64,000 nt of DNA from Clostridium sp. (GTDB lineage: Bacteria > Bacillota > Clostridia > Lachnospirales > Lachnospiraceae): assembly GCA_018377235.1 (NCBI GenBank), contig JAGZZT010000007.1, positions 1 through 64,000 of the forward strand. The letters are read 5' to 3'. How positions within the stretch are numbered: the stretch's first letter is position 1; each line of letters begins with the position of its first letter. A program made the position numbers and the translations under genes. Positions 8,152 through 16,782 of the stretch are shown here, piece by piece. The notes below the pieces were generated by a model. That model was not told where the DNA came from and ran no database searches. It saw only the letters and a list, made by a program, of their open reading frames with translations.

Positions 8152-9372
8152 TTATAATTCTCCCTCAAATGCTTTTTTCAATATGCTTTGACGCAAAGCT
8201 TCAGCCTGTTGCAAAGACAACTCTATAGTCCTTTCAATACCATCACATACTGACATTCTTGATTCAATCTCTTTTACCACTTCATCTTGTTCTTCTCTTC
8301 CACAATATGGCACAACCAAATTTTCAAGTGTATCCAAATTAATATTCTTTTGTGCAGTTGCAGGTGCAAATGCCCACAAACGCAATTTTTGAGATTCAAT
8401 AAAATATTTTATATAAAACGGATTCGTGTTTTCATTTGGTGTAAAGCCTACAACACTATCAGGAAAACAAGCATCTATTCCCAAAAATGCAGTTTCTGCT
8501 ATATTGGCAGCAATTGTTATACAAAGAGTTCCCTTCGGCCATAATTTACTTTGTGCCAAACCAAATTCACCATACATCTTAGAATATTCAGTAATATATT
8601 TATCAGCATTTTTCACTTCACTCGTCTGCAGAAAAGGATATTTTCCATCTTCAAATAGTCGAGCATCATTTCTCGGCCTGTGTTTTGACTTACCTCTTCC
8701 CAGATCACCAAGTTTATTCAAATGAACATATTTCCATTCCGAGGGAATCTCTGGCAAATTCTTTATTTCTTTCTTAGAACACCCCTCAATATCGATATTA
8801 ATCTTTTCATGTTTCAGTTTTGTAAATTCACCCTCAAATGCCTTTTTTAAGATCGCCTGACGGTACACTTTTAACTGTTCTTTTATTTTATTTAATGTTT
8901 CCACACCATCATCAAGCTTAGAAAGCATTTCTTCGATTTTCGTTACAATCTTCGCTTGCACTTCTAATGATGGTACGAATACTTTTATTTTCGAATACTG
9001 CTGAATCCAATATCTCTTATGCGTGCTATGGTCAAACTGTATGATTTGCATTCTATAGTAAATAAACTTCGGCAAAACTAATTCTGTATTTGGTTGCAAA
9101 ATCTTCATTGCCGATGATTTCACCTTAAACTTAAAATTTACATACTGACTGGCAGTTGTAAAATCATCAAAAATAATTACAGGCAGTCTGTCATATATAC
9201 CATGTTCTTCATTCGTATATCCTAATAAAAATGATTTACCTGCAGTCAATACCGGAATATCATATTTATCATCATAATCTGTAGCCTCAACAATATATGA
9301 TGTTGGCTGTTCATATGACAGCAATTCACCCAATTCATATTCCGTCCATTTGTCTGAATTAACATTTAACAT
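8152..9372 (-). CDS. hsdS: Type I restriction-modification specificity subunit HsdS
   Basis: About 406 residues with two target-recognition domains (about 1-135 and 205-350), each followed by a coiled-coil spacer. The spacers share the repeat ILKKAFEGE, once near residue 185 and again at the C-terminus. This two-TRD architecture dictates a bipartite DNA target. I choose the ATG at 9372 because GGAG lies 8 nt upstream; a GTG at 9381 would give poor spacing. The spacer repeats are also similar in DNA (8158-8195 and 8822-8860), which could allow TRD shuffling. No recombinase gene or spare hsdS fragment is seen nearby. Confidence 0.9.
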   Translation of the reverse strand: MLNVNSDKWTEYELGELLSYEQPTSYIVEATDYDDKYDIPVLTAGKSFLLGYTNEEHGIYDRLPVIIFDDFTTASQYVNFKFKVKSSAMKILQPNTELVLPKFIYYRMQIIQFDHSTHKRYWIQQYSKIKVFVPSLEVQAKIVTKIEEMLSKLDDGVETLNKIKEQLKVYRQAILKKAFEGEFTKLKHEKINIDIEGCSKKEIKNLPEIPSEWKYVHLNKLGDLGRGKSKHRPRNDARLFEDGKYPFLQTSEVKNADKYITEYSKMYGEFGLAQSKLWPKGTLCITIAANIAETAFLGIDACFPDSVVGFTPNENTNPFYIKYFIESQKLRLWAFAPATAQKNINLDTLENLVVPYCGREEQDEVVKEIESRMSVCDGIERTIELSLQQAEALRQSILKKAFEGEL

Positions 9373-9410
9373 GCTCTTCACTCCATTTTCGATTATTTAA
9401 CATTCAACAT

Positions 9411-10121
9411 TTATCCTTTAGCTTCTGTCCATGAATATATACTAGGAATAGTATCAGGAAAGAATGTAGCCGTATTCGAAACTAAATTATCCAACAAATC
9501 ATTTGCAATACTTATTCCCTCATCGGAGAAATCATTAAACTCTAAATTGTCACAAATATCATCGCAAATGGAAATTTGCAAATTAAGATGTTGCCGAAAA
9601 TCATCTGTATCGACAATATCTGATTGCACTAAAAGTGTATATTGATATTGCAAAGCAACAAGAGTATCTTTAATTTTTTTGACTCGAGCAGATATATATT
9701 GATAATTTCGTTTTCGGCTTTCGCTAACGTCCTTAATCCCGTAGCTCTGTAAATCTGCCAAAATAAAAATCCACTGTTTAAAAGAGCGTCTATTTGCATT
9801 ATGAGCAATCATTATTGTCCGTCTTGACACAAAATAACAAAGGTCAATGACACTACTGATATACTCAGCAAAAACCATTCTTTCCTTTTCTTTTCGCTCT
9901 TTATTTTTATTACTACAGTTTGCTATTTCTATTAACCAAGCTACCACAGTTGAAGCAACACACCCTACAGCCAAATCGTTTACTGCATCATCAAAATTTG
10001 CAGATCCACTGCTTACAGGAATAAAACGTATAATAGAAAAAATGACAATTATAGATATGTATAGCCATTCATCTGGTTTATATTTTTCATAAAAGCTTGC
10101 ATTTTTTCTCTTTTTCCACAT
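9411..10121 (-). CDS. Unknown two-helix membrane protein within the hsd operon
   Basis: I do not recognise this 236-residue protein. It has two hydrophobic segments (about 18-36 and 48-67), then a lysine/glutamate-rich stretch and a helical, probably cytoplasmic domain of about 160 residues. It starts 2 nt after the hsdR stop and ends 38 bp before hsdS, so it is part of the type I operon. Small two-helix proteins with a cytosolic helical domain occur next to several defence systems, but no function can be given from sequence alone. It may work with the other membrane protein of the operon at 7486-8151. Confidence 0.6.
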   Translation of the reverse strand: MWKKRKNASFYEKYKPDEWLYISIIVIFSIIRFIPVSSGSANFDDAVNDLAVGCVASTVVAWLIEIANCSNKNKERKEKERMVFAEYISSVIDLCYFVSRRTIMIAHNANRRSFKQWIFILADLQSYGIKDVSESRKRNYQYISARVKKIKDTLVALQYQYTLLVQSDIVDTDDFRQHLNLQISICDDICDNLEFNDFSDEGISIANDLLDNLVSNTATFFPDTIPSIYSWTEAKG

Positions 10122-10123
10122 AA

Positions 10124-12874
10124 TTACGCCACCAATTCCACATTCATTTCTTGCAGAATACTTTCGTACGCATCACCAAACACATCGTAGAATCTGCCCA
10201 AACCACCTTTATGATCAAATGGGCTTAAATCCAAATCTTCGGGTTCAATACTCAAAGATGATGCTATATGGTCTTTAATCATACGTAGCCATTCCATCTG
10301 TTCTTCAGTAAAATGAACTGCACCGGCATTTCGTCTGAGAGTCCATTGCATAAAGTTATAGTTAACTTTATCTGCAAAAGGCGTAAGATTATCTGCATAA
10401 CCCATTTCAAAGCGAATTATAGAAATCAAATCGGTAAGTTTAGCCGATGTACCTTTTTTCACTTTTTCAGGCTTCTTAATGGCATAACAATCCCACAGTC
10501 GGTCTACAGTAACACCTTTGGTTTTAAGTTTCTCATATAATACTTTTAAGCGTTCAATTGCCATAGGTCGGTCTTTATAACGCTGATCAAAAATGATTCT
10601 AAGTGCAATAATCTCATCCTTATTTTCATCAATAAACGCTTTAAAGCTGTTGATTGTTCTGTCTGCAGCAGCCTGAACATCAGTGTCATAACCTACGTTA
10701 ATTACCTCATCAATATTTACATTGTCAATAATCTGATCATGACTTCTGCGAACATTCTCAATGTAATTTCTGACTTCTGGATTATAAAATGGCTCTACAG
10801 CCTTTTTTATCATTTCTTTTTTAGCCTGTTCCAGACAAGCCTTTTGTTCTTCTGTTGGCTCTTGATCACCATCCAGGACAATTCCAGCACGCTGCGCCTG
10901 AACATCAATATCAAAAGCATCCAGCAATCGCTGCGCAATATTTCCTGCTGATGCGCCTACATTCTCAGCAAAGTCGTTCCTTTCCTTTTGTGACATCTGG
11001 CTATTTAAGCGAATCAGACGATTAGCCAATGAAATCAAAGTATTTTCATCTTTAGAACCCATCGCAACATTAAGCATCAATTCTTTCATACTTACAGTTG
11101 GTTTGCGTTCCAATGTTCTTGTTTCAGTCTTCTTCGATTTTGTAACACCAACAGCATCCACAATTACAAAATGATCTTTATTTTCTGTTGCAGAAGGAGT
11201 TACTTTCTGCAAATCATCTTTGTTAAGTGTACGAGTACCTCTACCTTTCATCTGTTCGAAGTAATTTTTACTGCGTACATCTCGCATAAAAATCAAACAT
11301 TCAATCGGTTTTACATCCGTACCCGTTGCGATCATATCTACTGTTACTGCAACACGTGGATAATAATCGTTTCTGAAGGATGCCAGAACACTTTCCGGTT
11401 TCTCAGCCTGACAGGTGATTTTCTGACAGAACTCATTGCCTTCACCAAATTCTTCACGAACAACCTGGATAATATCATCTGCATGGCTATCTGTTTTCGC
11501 AAAAATTAATGTCTTAGGAACTTCTTTACGATATGGGAATAGCTGCGTAAACAGATTATCCTTAAAAGTTTTAATCACAGTACGAATCTGGCTTGGATTC
11601 ACAACATCCCTATCAAGACTTGAAGTTGTATATGTAACATCTTCGTCCATCTGTTTCCATCTCTTTGCACGGGTCAAGCGATCACGATATTCTATCATCT
11701 GCTTCATTATTTGTGCACCATTTCTGCTTACCTGTGTTTCAATCAGGAAAATATCCTCACCAACATTAACACCATCAACAATAGCCTGTTCTCGTGAATA
11801 CTCACTTACTACATTCTGATTAAAGAATGCAAAAGTTCTCTTATCTGGTGTCGCTGTCAAACCGATAATAAAGGAATCAAAATATTCCAACACCTGACTC
11901 CAGACATTATAAATAGACCTGTGACATTCATCGACAATAATACAGTCGAAAAATTCAGGTGGACACTTTTTATTATATACAACTTCTTTTACTTGCTGTG
12001 AATCTGCAGATACCTGTTCATACATGGACTCTTCCTCTGCAGATTCATCTAATTCTTCGCCCTTAAGGATAGAATACATACGTTGGATTGTACTGATACA
12101 AATCTGTACATCATTTGGTATGTAGGAATTTTTCAGACGACGGACACCATATATCTGCGAAAAAGAACGATTATCATCATTCGGCATATAAGCCAGAAAT
12201 TCTCTTTCAGCCTGTTCCCCCAAAGACTTAGTATCTACCAGAAACAGGATTCTGTTTACTTTAGCATATTTCAATAAACGATATGCTGCTGTTATTGCAG
12301 TAAATGTTTTTCCAGCACCTGTAGCCATCTGCACCAATGCTTTTGGTCTGTTTTCAGCAAAAGACTTATCCAATTTTTTAATCGCCTTAATCTGGCAATC
12401 TCTAAAGCCCTCTGTATCAAAATCCGAAAACTTTTTCATATTGTTTCTGATTGTGTCAGGCTGTTCCAAAAGCTTTTTCAAAGTTTCTGGTCTATGAAAT
12501 GAAAACACTCTTCTAGAACGATATTTCTGATCATCATAATCCGTAAAACGTGTCAGCTCACCTGTTGCTTCATATGCAAAACGAATGCGATAGTCTACAT
12601 TAACATATTTGAACTTGCTATTTGCATATCTGCCTGACTGACCTTCTACGACAGTGATATTCTCTCCGGCATCGTCTTTTTTTGCTTCAACAACACCAAC
12701 TGGTTTCCCTTCTACGAATAAAGCATAATCCACAGGTCCGGTGCTTGTAGGATATTCTCGAACAGCAACACCTAATGAAGCCATAGGATTAACCATAGCC
12801 AAATCCTGAACAATCCATCCGGATTGTTCTAATTTCCCATCTATTATTTTCCTTGCTTTTTCTTCTGGTGCCAT
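10124..12874 (-). CDS. hsdR: Type I restriction endonuclease subunit HsdR
   Basis: A 916-residue ATP-dependent translocase and nuclease. The N-terminal nuclease site is VDYALF (D49) with VEAKK (E63, K65). The SF2 motor follows, with Walker A MATGAGKT (183-190), DECHRS (315-320), GLTATP after it and a motif VI-like QMKGRGTR. The C-terminal region is the EcoEI-type domain that contacts the methylase. It is the first gene of the run hsdR / membrane protein / hsdS / PD-(D/E)XK-like / hsdM. GGGAGG precedes ATG by 8 nt. A palindromic operator-like site and a TTGACA box lie 50-70 bp upstream. Confidence 0.93.
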   Translation of the reverse strand: MAPEEKARKIIDGKLEQSGWIVQDLAMVNPMASLGVAVREYPTSTGPVDYALFVEGKPVGVVEAKKDDAGENITVVEGQSGRYANSKFKYVNVDYRIRFAYEATGELTRFTDYDDQKYRSRRVFSFHRPETLKKLLEQPDTIRNNMKKFSDFDTEGFRDCQIKAIKKLDKSFAENRPKALVQMATGAGKTFTAITAAYRLLKYAKVNRILFLVDTKSLGEQAEREFLAYMPNDDNRSFSQIYGVRRLKNSYIPNDVQICISTIQRMYSILKGEELDESAEEESMYEQVSADSQQVKEVVYNKKCPPEFFDCIIVDECHRSIYNVWSQVLEYFDSFIIGLTATPDKRTFAFFNQNVVSEYSREQAIVDGVNVGEDIFLIETQVSRNGAQIMKQMIEYRDRLTRAKRWKQMDEDVTYTTSSLDRDVVNPSQIRTVIKTFKDNLFTQLFPYRKEVPKTLIFAKTDSHADDIIQVVREEFGEGNEFCQKITCQAEKPESVLASFRNDYYPRVAVTVDMIATGTDVKPIECLIFMRDVRSKNYFEQMKGRGTRTLNKDDLQKVTPSATENKDHFVIVDAVGVTKSKKTETRTLERKPTVSMKELMLNVAMGSKDENTLISLANRLIRLNSQMSQKERNDFAENVGASAGNIAQRLLDAFDIDVQAQRAGIVLDGDQEPTEEQKACLEQAKKEMIKKAVEPFYNPEVRNYIENVRRSHDQIIDNVNIDEVINVGYDTDVQAAADRTINSFKAFIDENKDEIIALRIIFDQRYKDRPMAIERLKVLYEKLKTKGVTVDRLWDCYAIKKPEKVKKGTSAKLTDLISIIRFEMGYADNLTPFADKVNYNFMQWTLRRNAGAVHFTEEQMEWLRMIKDHIASSLSIEPEDLDLSPFDHKGGLGRFYDVFGDAYESILQEMNVELVA

Positions 12875-12906
12875 AAGGGTTCCTCCCTTGTAATAACTTT
12901 GTTTTA

Positions 12907-12946
12907 TCCTTATTTACAACATTCTAAAGTGTCAATTTGACACTTT
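12907..12946 (-). promoter_or_regulatory. Promoter with palindromic operator candidate for the hsdR operon
   Basis: A 21-bp palindrome with a one-base centre (AAAGTGTCAA-T-TTGACACTTT) occupies 12926-12946. On the minus strand its second half contains TTGACA (12930-12935), with a weak TAAGGA 17 bp downstream as -10. A related half-site, CAAAGTATCAAAG, lies just upstream at about 12950-12970. This layout suggests a dimeric repressor covering the -35 box. No dedicated regulator gene is seen, but the neighbouring Fic protein has an N-terminal HTH. Confidence 0.5.
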
Positions 12947-12980
12947 GAAATGAACTTTGATACTTTGGAAATCGGCTTGA

Positions 12981-13871
12981 TTAATACTCAATCCTAAAAT
13001 AATCCGAATACGCTTTATATTTATCCTGTGCCGTCAGACAGGTATCTGTCAGATACCCTTTCTCATTGTTCCACTCTTTCAATCCACGATAATAGAACAT
13101 TTTCAGATTATCCTCGATGATAAATGGAACGATATTATATTTCAGACATTCCTTAAACATAATCAGTCTGCCTACACGACCATTACCATCCTGGAACGGA
13201 TGGATTCGCTCAAACTTCACATGAAAATCCAGAATGTCTTCAAAGGTCTTTTCTTCTTTTCCGTTGTACTCTGTCAACAGAGCTTTCATCTTATCGGCAA
13301 CTTCTTCCGGAAGTGCGGTATCCATACCGCCGACTTCATTCGGCATCTTTTTATAACCGCCAACAGCAAACCAATCTTTTCTGGAATCGCTAGTTCCATT
13401 TTTCAGGATTAAATGAAGCTCTTTAATCAGTTTCTCCGTCAATACTGCCTTTGCGTTGTCAATGATCATATCAATACAACGAAAATGATTTGCCGTTTCA
13501 ATCACATCATCCACATTCAGCACTTCTTTTTCTACACCGATGGTATTGGTTTCAAAGATATATCTAGTCTGATCGTAAGTCAGACGGCTGCCTTCCATAT
13601 GATTGGAATTGTATGTTAAATCAATCTGGGTCTTATGATAAATACCACCAGAATACTTGCTTGCTTTTTGCTCTTGCAGAATATCCAGTAAGGTAATCGG
13701 CTGTTCTTTCTTTTTATTTGAGCGTTCCGGTTTTTCTGCATTTTCAGGAATATTCCAAGTCTTACCGGTAAGAAACGCCCCATCTACTCGTCCATGAGCA
13801 CAGTAATTTCGAACGCTTCGTTCCGACACATTCCATTTTTTCGCTATTTCATTAACTGAACGATATTGCAT
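12981..13871 (-). CDS. Fic-family protein with N-terminal HTH and class II-type inhibitory motif
   Basis: About 296 residues. A helix-turn-helix-like segment (SVNEIAKKWNVSERSVRNY, near 5-23) is followed by a linker and a Fic domain with the full active motif HPFQDGNGRVGR (224-235 in this numbering). SNHMEG before the Fic core fits the (S/T)xxxE(G/N) inhibitory helix placed N-terminally, as in class II Fic enzymes. Fic enzymes transfer AMP or another nucleotide to target proteins, and the inhibitory Glu keeps them silent. I choose the second ATG (13871) because GGAGG is 7 nt upstream of it and abuts the first. The HTH suggests DNA binding or autoregulation. Confidence 0.85.
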   Translation of the reverse strand: MQYRSVNEIAKKWNVSERSVRNYCAHGRVDGAFLTGKTWNIPENAEKPERSNKKKEQPITLLDILQEQKASKYSGGIYHKTQIDLTYNSNHMEGSRLTYDQTRYIFETNTIGVEKEVLNVDDVIETANHFRCIDMIIDNAKAVLTEKLIKELHLILKNGTSDSRKDWFAVGGYKKMPNEVGGMDTALPEEVADKMKALLTEYNGKEEKTFEDILDFHVKFERIHPFQDGNGRVGRLIMFKECLKYNIVPFIIEDNLKMFYYRGLKEWNNEKGYLTDTCLTAQDKYKAYSDYFRIEY

Positions 13872-13905
13872 CCACATTCCTCCACTTTTCTAACGCTAAA
13901 TCAAG

Positions 13906-14523
13906 TTACTCCTTTGTGTCCGTTAAATCTTCCGTCTTAAACACATAATAGCCTTCATAATAGTAACTGTGATCGATACCCTTCATATAAATTTCTCGAT
14001 CATTTACATGATCCGTAAGTGCATTTTTCAGAAGAAACTTTATTTCGATATCTTTGATAGGACTTCGCTCCATGGCAAGCAGATAATCCTCTTTATCCAC
14101 CTTGCTCCAGTCAACCACATAGCCGATTTCTTTTTTCAGCATCAGGTCAAGCCATATTCTCGTGCTTCTCCCATTTCCCTCTCGGAATGGATGAGCCACG
14201 TTCATTTCAACATATTTTTCGACAATTTCATCAAAAGTTGACTGCGGCATTTTGTCTATGCTCTGTAACGCTGCTTCCAAATACATCAGCGGGGCAAATC
14301 GAAAATTTCCTTTTGAAATATTGACCTTTCGTAATTTACCTGAAAAATCATAAATTTCATCAAAAAGATATTGATGGATCATCGCAAGACTTTTATAAGT
14401 CCCTGGTTCTAATGTCTCAAAAAAGCCACTTTCAAACATTTCAAGCGCCTTTTGCTTACTGATTTTTTCTTCCTCTCTTGCTAATTCTGTAGAATCTGTA
14501 ATACCCAATTTATTTTCAAGCAT
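13906..14523 (-). CDS. Fic/DOC-family protein with C-terminal inhibitory motif
   Basis: A 205-residue Fic protein with the complete motif HPFREGNGRSTR (111-122). At the C-terminus, SYYYEG (186-191) matches (S/T)xxxE(G/N), the arrangement of class III, self-inhibited single-domain Fic enzymes. It lies 34 bp upstream of the second Fic gene in the same direction, so the pair probably forms one unit. A fragment similar to its RKVNISKGNFRF segment (65-76) lies upstream at 14876-14931. The target is unknown. Confidence 0.87.
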   Translation of the reverse strand: MLENKLGITDSTELAREEEKISKQKALEMFESGFFETLEPGTYKSLAMIHQYLFDEIYDFSGKLRKVNISKGNFRFAPLMYLEAALQSIDKMPQSTFDEIVEKYVEMNVAHPFREGNGRSTRIWLDLMLKKEIGYVVDWSKVDKEDYLLAMERSPIKDIEIKFLLKNALTDHVNDREIYMKGIDHSYYYEGYYVFKTEDLTDTKE

Positions 14524-14673
14524 AACTTACCTCACATTCTTCATGCGATTACTTTTCAGTCACAAATCTATCGTTATAAGTATACCATAACATCGGCAAT
14601 AAAACCAATCTATCATAAAATATCTTGCTTTTATTTTGCCGTATTTAATGGTTCTTTCTTCCTCTTAACGTAA

Positions 14674-14706
14674 AAATGGCGAAGTGCTTATCGACAACAC
14701 TTCACC
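14674..14706 (-). terminator. Terminator upstream of the Fic pair
   Basis: On the minus strand GGTGAAGTG / CACTTCGCC pairs over a loop of about 11 nt and is followed by ATTTTTACG. It separates the Fic genes from the remnant region to the right. Confidence 0.6.
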
Positions 14707-14740
14707 GTTAGATGTTGGTAAATAAAATATCCTATAAATA

Positions 14741-14785
14741 AAAAAGTCCCACCGGGTTGCGCATGAAAATCAGAGGCGTGGTGGG
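14741..14785 (-). terminator. Second terminator in the Fic remnant region
   Basis: On the minus strand CCCACC ... GGTGGG is followed by ACTTTTTTATTT. The stem is short with a long loop, but the U-run is strong. It lies about 90 bp after the Fic fragment. Confidence 0.55.
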
Positions 14786-14875
14786 TTCTGTTAAGCTTAT
14801 TATACAGCTTTTGAAGTTACCGTCAATATTTCTTTTCAAAAAACAATAACTTTCATTGTTTCTTAAAACAGTAAA

Positions 14876-14931
14876 GAACATCATCAGAGAAAAGTAAAAA
14901 TTGACTTTTGAAATATTAACTTTACGCAATT
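14876..14931 (-). pseudogene. Fic gene fragment
   Basis: The translated piece LRKVNISKVNFYFSLMM closely resembles LRKVNISKGNFRFAPLM (residues 64-80) of the Fic protein encoded at 13906-14523, and the DNA is similar too. There is no Fic motif or usable gene around it, so it is a leftover of a duplicated or related Fic gene. An open frame of 65 codons covering it (14732-14929) runs through the terminator hairpin and is not a gene. Confidence 0.6.
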
Positions 14932-14952
14932 TGGCAACAATTTTGCCGATAA

Positions 14953-14982
14953 AGAAACCAGCCCGTTACTGAGCTGGTTTCG
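14953..14982 (-). terminator. Terminator of the tnpV gene
   Basis: A 9-bp stem (GAAACCAGC / GCTGGTTTC) with an 8-10 nt loop is followed on the minus strand by TTTATCGG. It lies 42 bp after the tnpV stop. Confidence 0.7.
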
Positions 14983-15023
14983 ATTCACATCATATATAAA
15001 TCACTTCCCTAACCACTACCTCC

Positions 15024-15332
15024 TCAGCCATTGCTTTCATCATGCCTTACCCAAGCCATAGAATCCGTCTCCTTGTCTGGTGCCGGATTTTTTTCCAGCA
15101 GTCCAGCCATAATGATTTCTACTCTTTTCTTCGCAATTTCCTGCACTTCATACAGATGTGAAAACAGCTGTTCCGTCAGCACCATGTCATCAAAGAGTAT
15201 CGGATTATGTTCCTGCAGATACGTTCTTCGCATCCTGCCATACTTATTCAACACCTTGTCTTCTACTGGCTTTAATTCGATTGCTGGAATGAAATAGTCT
15301 CCCACTGGTATACAATTTTTCTGTTCTTTCAT
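15024..15332 (-). CDS. TnpV-type transposon-encoded protein
   Basis: A 102-residue protein whose core YGRMRRTYLQEHNP (32-45), followed by a helical FDDMVLTEQLFSHLYEVQEIA section, matches the TnpV family found in Tn4451-like mobilisable elements of Clostridia. TnpV has no known catalytic activity; its presence marks a mobile element. No integrase or transposase is within reach, so it is an orphan at the right edge of the AT-rich island. Confidence 0.7.
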   Translation of the reverse strand: MKEQKNCIPVGDYFIPAIELKPVEDKVLNKYGRMRRTYLQEHNPILFDDMVLTEQLFSHLYEVQEIAKKRVEIIMAGLLEKNPAPDKETDSMAWVRHDESNG

Positions 15333-15418
15333 TTGTAAATCCTCCGTGAATTTTTTATATTTTCACGGCGAAATTGGCTCAAATCATATAAATTTCATAT
15401 CGGGGCTTCGAAAAAATT

Positions 15419-15438
15419 TGGCGTACAAAATGGCGTAC
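15419..15438. repeat. Short direct repeat TGGCGTAC at the island edge
   Basis: TGGCGTAC occurs at 15419-15426 and again at 15431-15438 (12-bp step), upstream of tnpV where the base composition changes. It could be a recombinase site or chance. Confidence 0.3.
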
Positions 15439-15440
15439 TT

Positions 15441-15548
15441 GAGGGTGTTCAAGTGCCGACAAACATTGATTTTAAAGGCTTTTTCGAGGATCAGTTGACA
15501 TCATGCCGTGATGTATTAACACAATATAATATAAGATTTACTACTTAA
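15441..15548 (+). pseudogene. Possible gene 3' end cut by the island boundary
   Basis: A plus-strand frame of about 35 codons ending in TAA at 15546-15548 reads like a real C-terminus (for example DFKGFFEDQL, then DVLTQYNIRF). It is opposite in direction to its neighbours and has no start or ribosome site. I infer the 3' remnant of a gene interrupted at the direct repeat to its left. The parent is not recognised. Confidence 0.25.
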
Positions 15549-15603
15549 AGAAGTCACTTATTTTCTTGATATTTGCATATTCTTTTATTTCTTATTATTC
15601 CCC

Positions 15604-16782
15604 CTACACCCTCCAGACCTCATACCCCTGCCTTCTGGCGGAATCATAAACCGGGCGCATATTTTTCTCTAATATACTGAAAAACTCTTCTCTCGTATTC
15701 CCTTTCCGGTATAACTCCTGACTGGCCCAGATAGAATGAAGGTTATCACGGTAACAGGCTTCATATAGCTTTCTTATCCCTGCTTTCCCGTGAATCAATT
15801 CATACATAATGTACTGATTTTCAGCAAAGCGCGCAAAAAATCTGTCCCACTGCGGCAGATGGTTGCTTTTTGACGAATTCAGAGAGGAATCCATTGGCAT
15901 TAAATTCCACAGTTCATCGTTCATAACAAATGACCATGGAATGAAATGGTCTACATCGTAGGATTCCTTTTTGATTGGTTCACTCTTAAACACATCTGTA
16001 ATACTGGTTGTATCCAGGATTCCCTCCCACAGCCTTCGGACATGGGCAAGCTTCCTCATTTTATCGTCTAACGGCAGCAGCTTGTATACAAGGCCTGGAA
16101 CTTCTGGGTTATTGTTCTGCAGCCATCGTACCTTTTCATACTGAATCCATCCTAAAATGGTAGTCATCTGATCCTGAATCATCTGAATCCATGCTTCCTG
16201 AAAGATGATTTTCCGTTCCAGGCCTTTTTGACTGTCAAAGGTATACGGAAGCAAGATTCCTCTGCTGCTGAGTCTATTGTAGTAAGCTATCATTCTGCCA
16301 GCGCTGCTGTTTAAATCAATGCACTCTGAACTTCGATTGGCAAATCCGGACAAGGCTTTATAGGGCACATTTTTCGTCAGTACCATCTTCTCTTCATGCA
16401 GCTCTTTGGCAAATTCTGCAATTTTATTTTTGATTTCCACTTTTGATGCGTTAGCTGGCAGTCCGCTTAGTTTATATAATTTCAATACTGCCTTTTCCAG
16501 GCTGTCTTTTATTTCTCCGTCTCCCCAAATACCGCTGAGATGCACATGGAATTCCAGCACAGAATACCAGGCATTGGAAATCATCTCATTGATAATTTCA
16601 TCATAGGAAGCCTCGTGCCTGTCCTCTGAAATCAGCTTCACGATCGCTTCCAGCCAATAAAATTTATAACAGTAGGACGGATCCTTCAGCATTCTTGAAA
16701 ATCCCCCAATATCCAGTGTATTGTAATACTCTGCATCTATCTGCAGCTGGGACTCTGCTTTCTGAAAATCAGATTTAGCCAT
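15604..16782 (-). CDS. HNH endonuclease (fourth gene of the helicase operon)
   Basis: About 392 residues from the ATG at 16782, chosen for the GAGGAGAA 8 nt upstream; a longer frame begins at 16824 without support. A helical N-terminal domain of about 265 residues is followed by a clear HNH site: YDVDHFIPWSF (275-285), NDELWNLMP (288-296) and NSSKSNHLP (302-310), giving the DH, N and N/H metal-site residues. The start overlaps the methyltransferase gene by 46 bp. HNH enzymes cut DNA or RNA. Being last in a helicase/Nudix/methyltransferase operon suggests it is the effector of that unit. No named system was recognised. Confidence 0.8.
   Translation of the reverse strand: MAKSDFQKAESQLQIDAEYYNTLDIGGFSRMLKDPSYCYKFYWLEAIVKLISEDRHEASYDEIINEMISNAWYSVLEFHVHLSGIWGDGEIKDSLEKAVLKLYKLSGLPANASKVEIKNKIAEFAKELHEEKMVLTKNVPYKALSGFANRSSECIDLNSSAGRMIAYYNRLSSRGILLPYTFDSQKGLERKIIFQEAWIQMIQDQMTTILGWIQYEKVRWLQNNNPEVPGLVYKLLPLDDKMRKLAHVRRLWEGILDTTSITDVFKSEPIKKESYDVDHFIPWSFVMNDELWNLMPMDSSLNSSKSNHLPQWDRFFARFAENQYIMYELIHGKAGIRKLYEACYRDNLHSIWASQELYRKGNTREEFFSILEKNMRPVYDSARRQGYEVWRV

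Noticed and set aside
14732..14929. A 65-codon minus frame at the Fic fragment
   Set aside because: Only the first 17 residues resemble Fic; the frame continues through a terminator hairpin and has no ribosome site.
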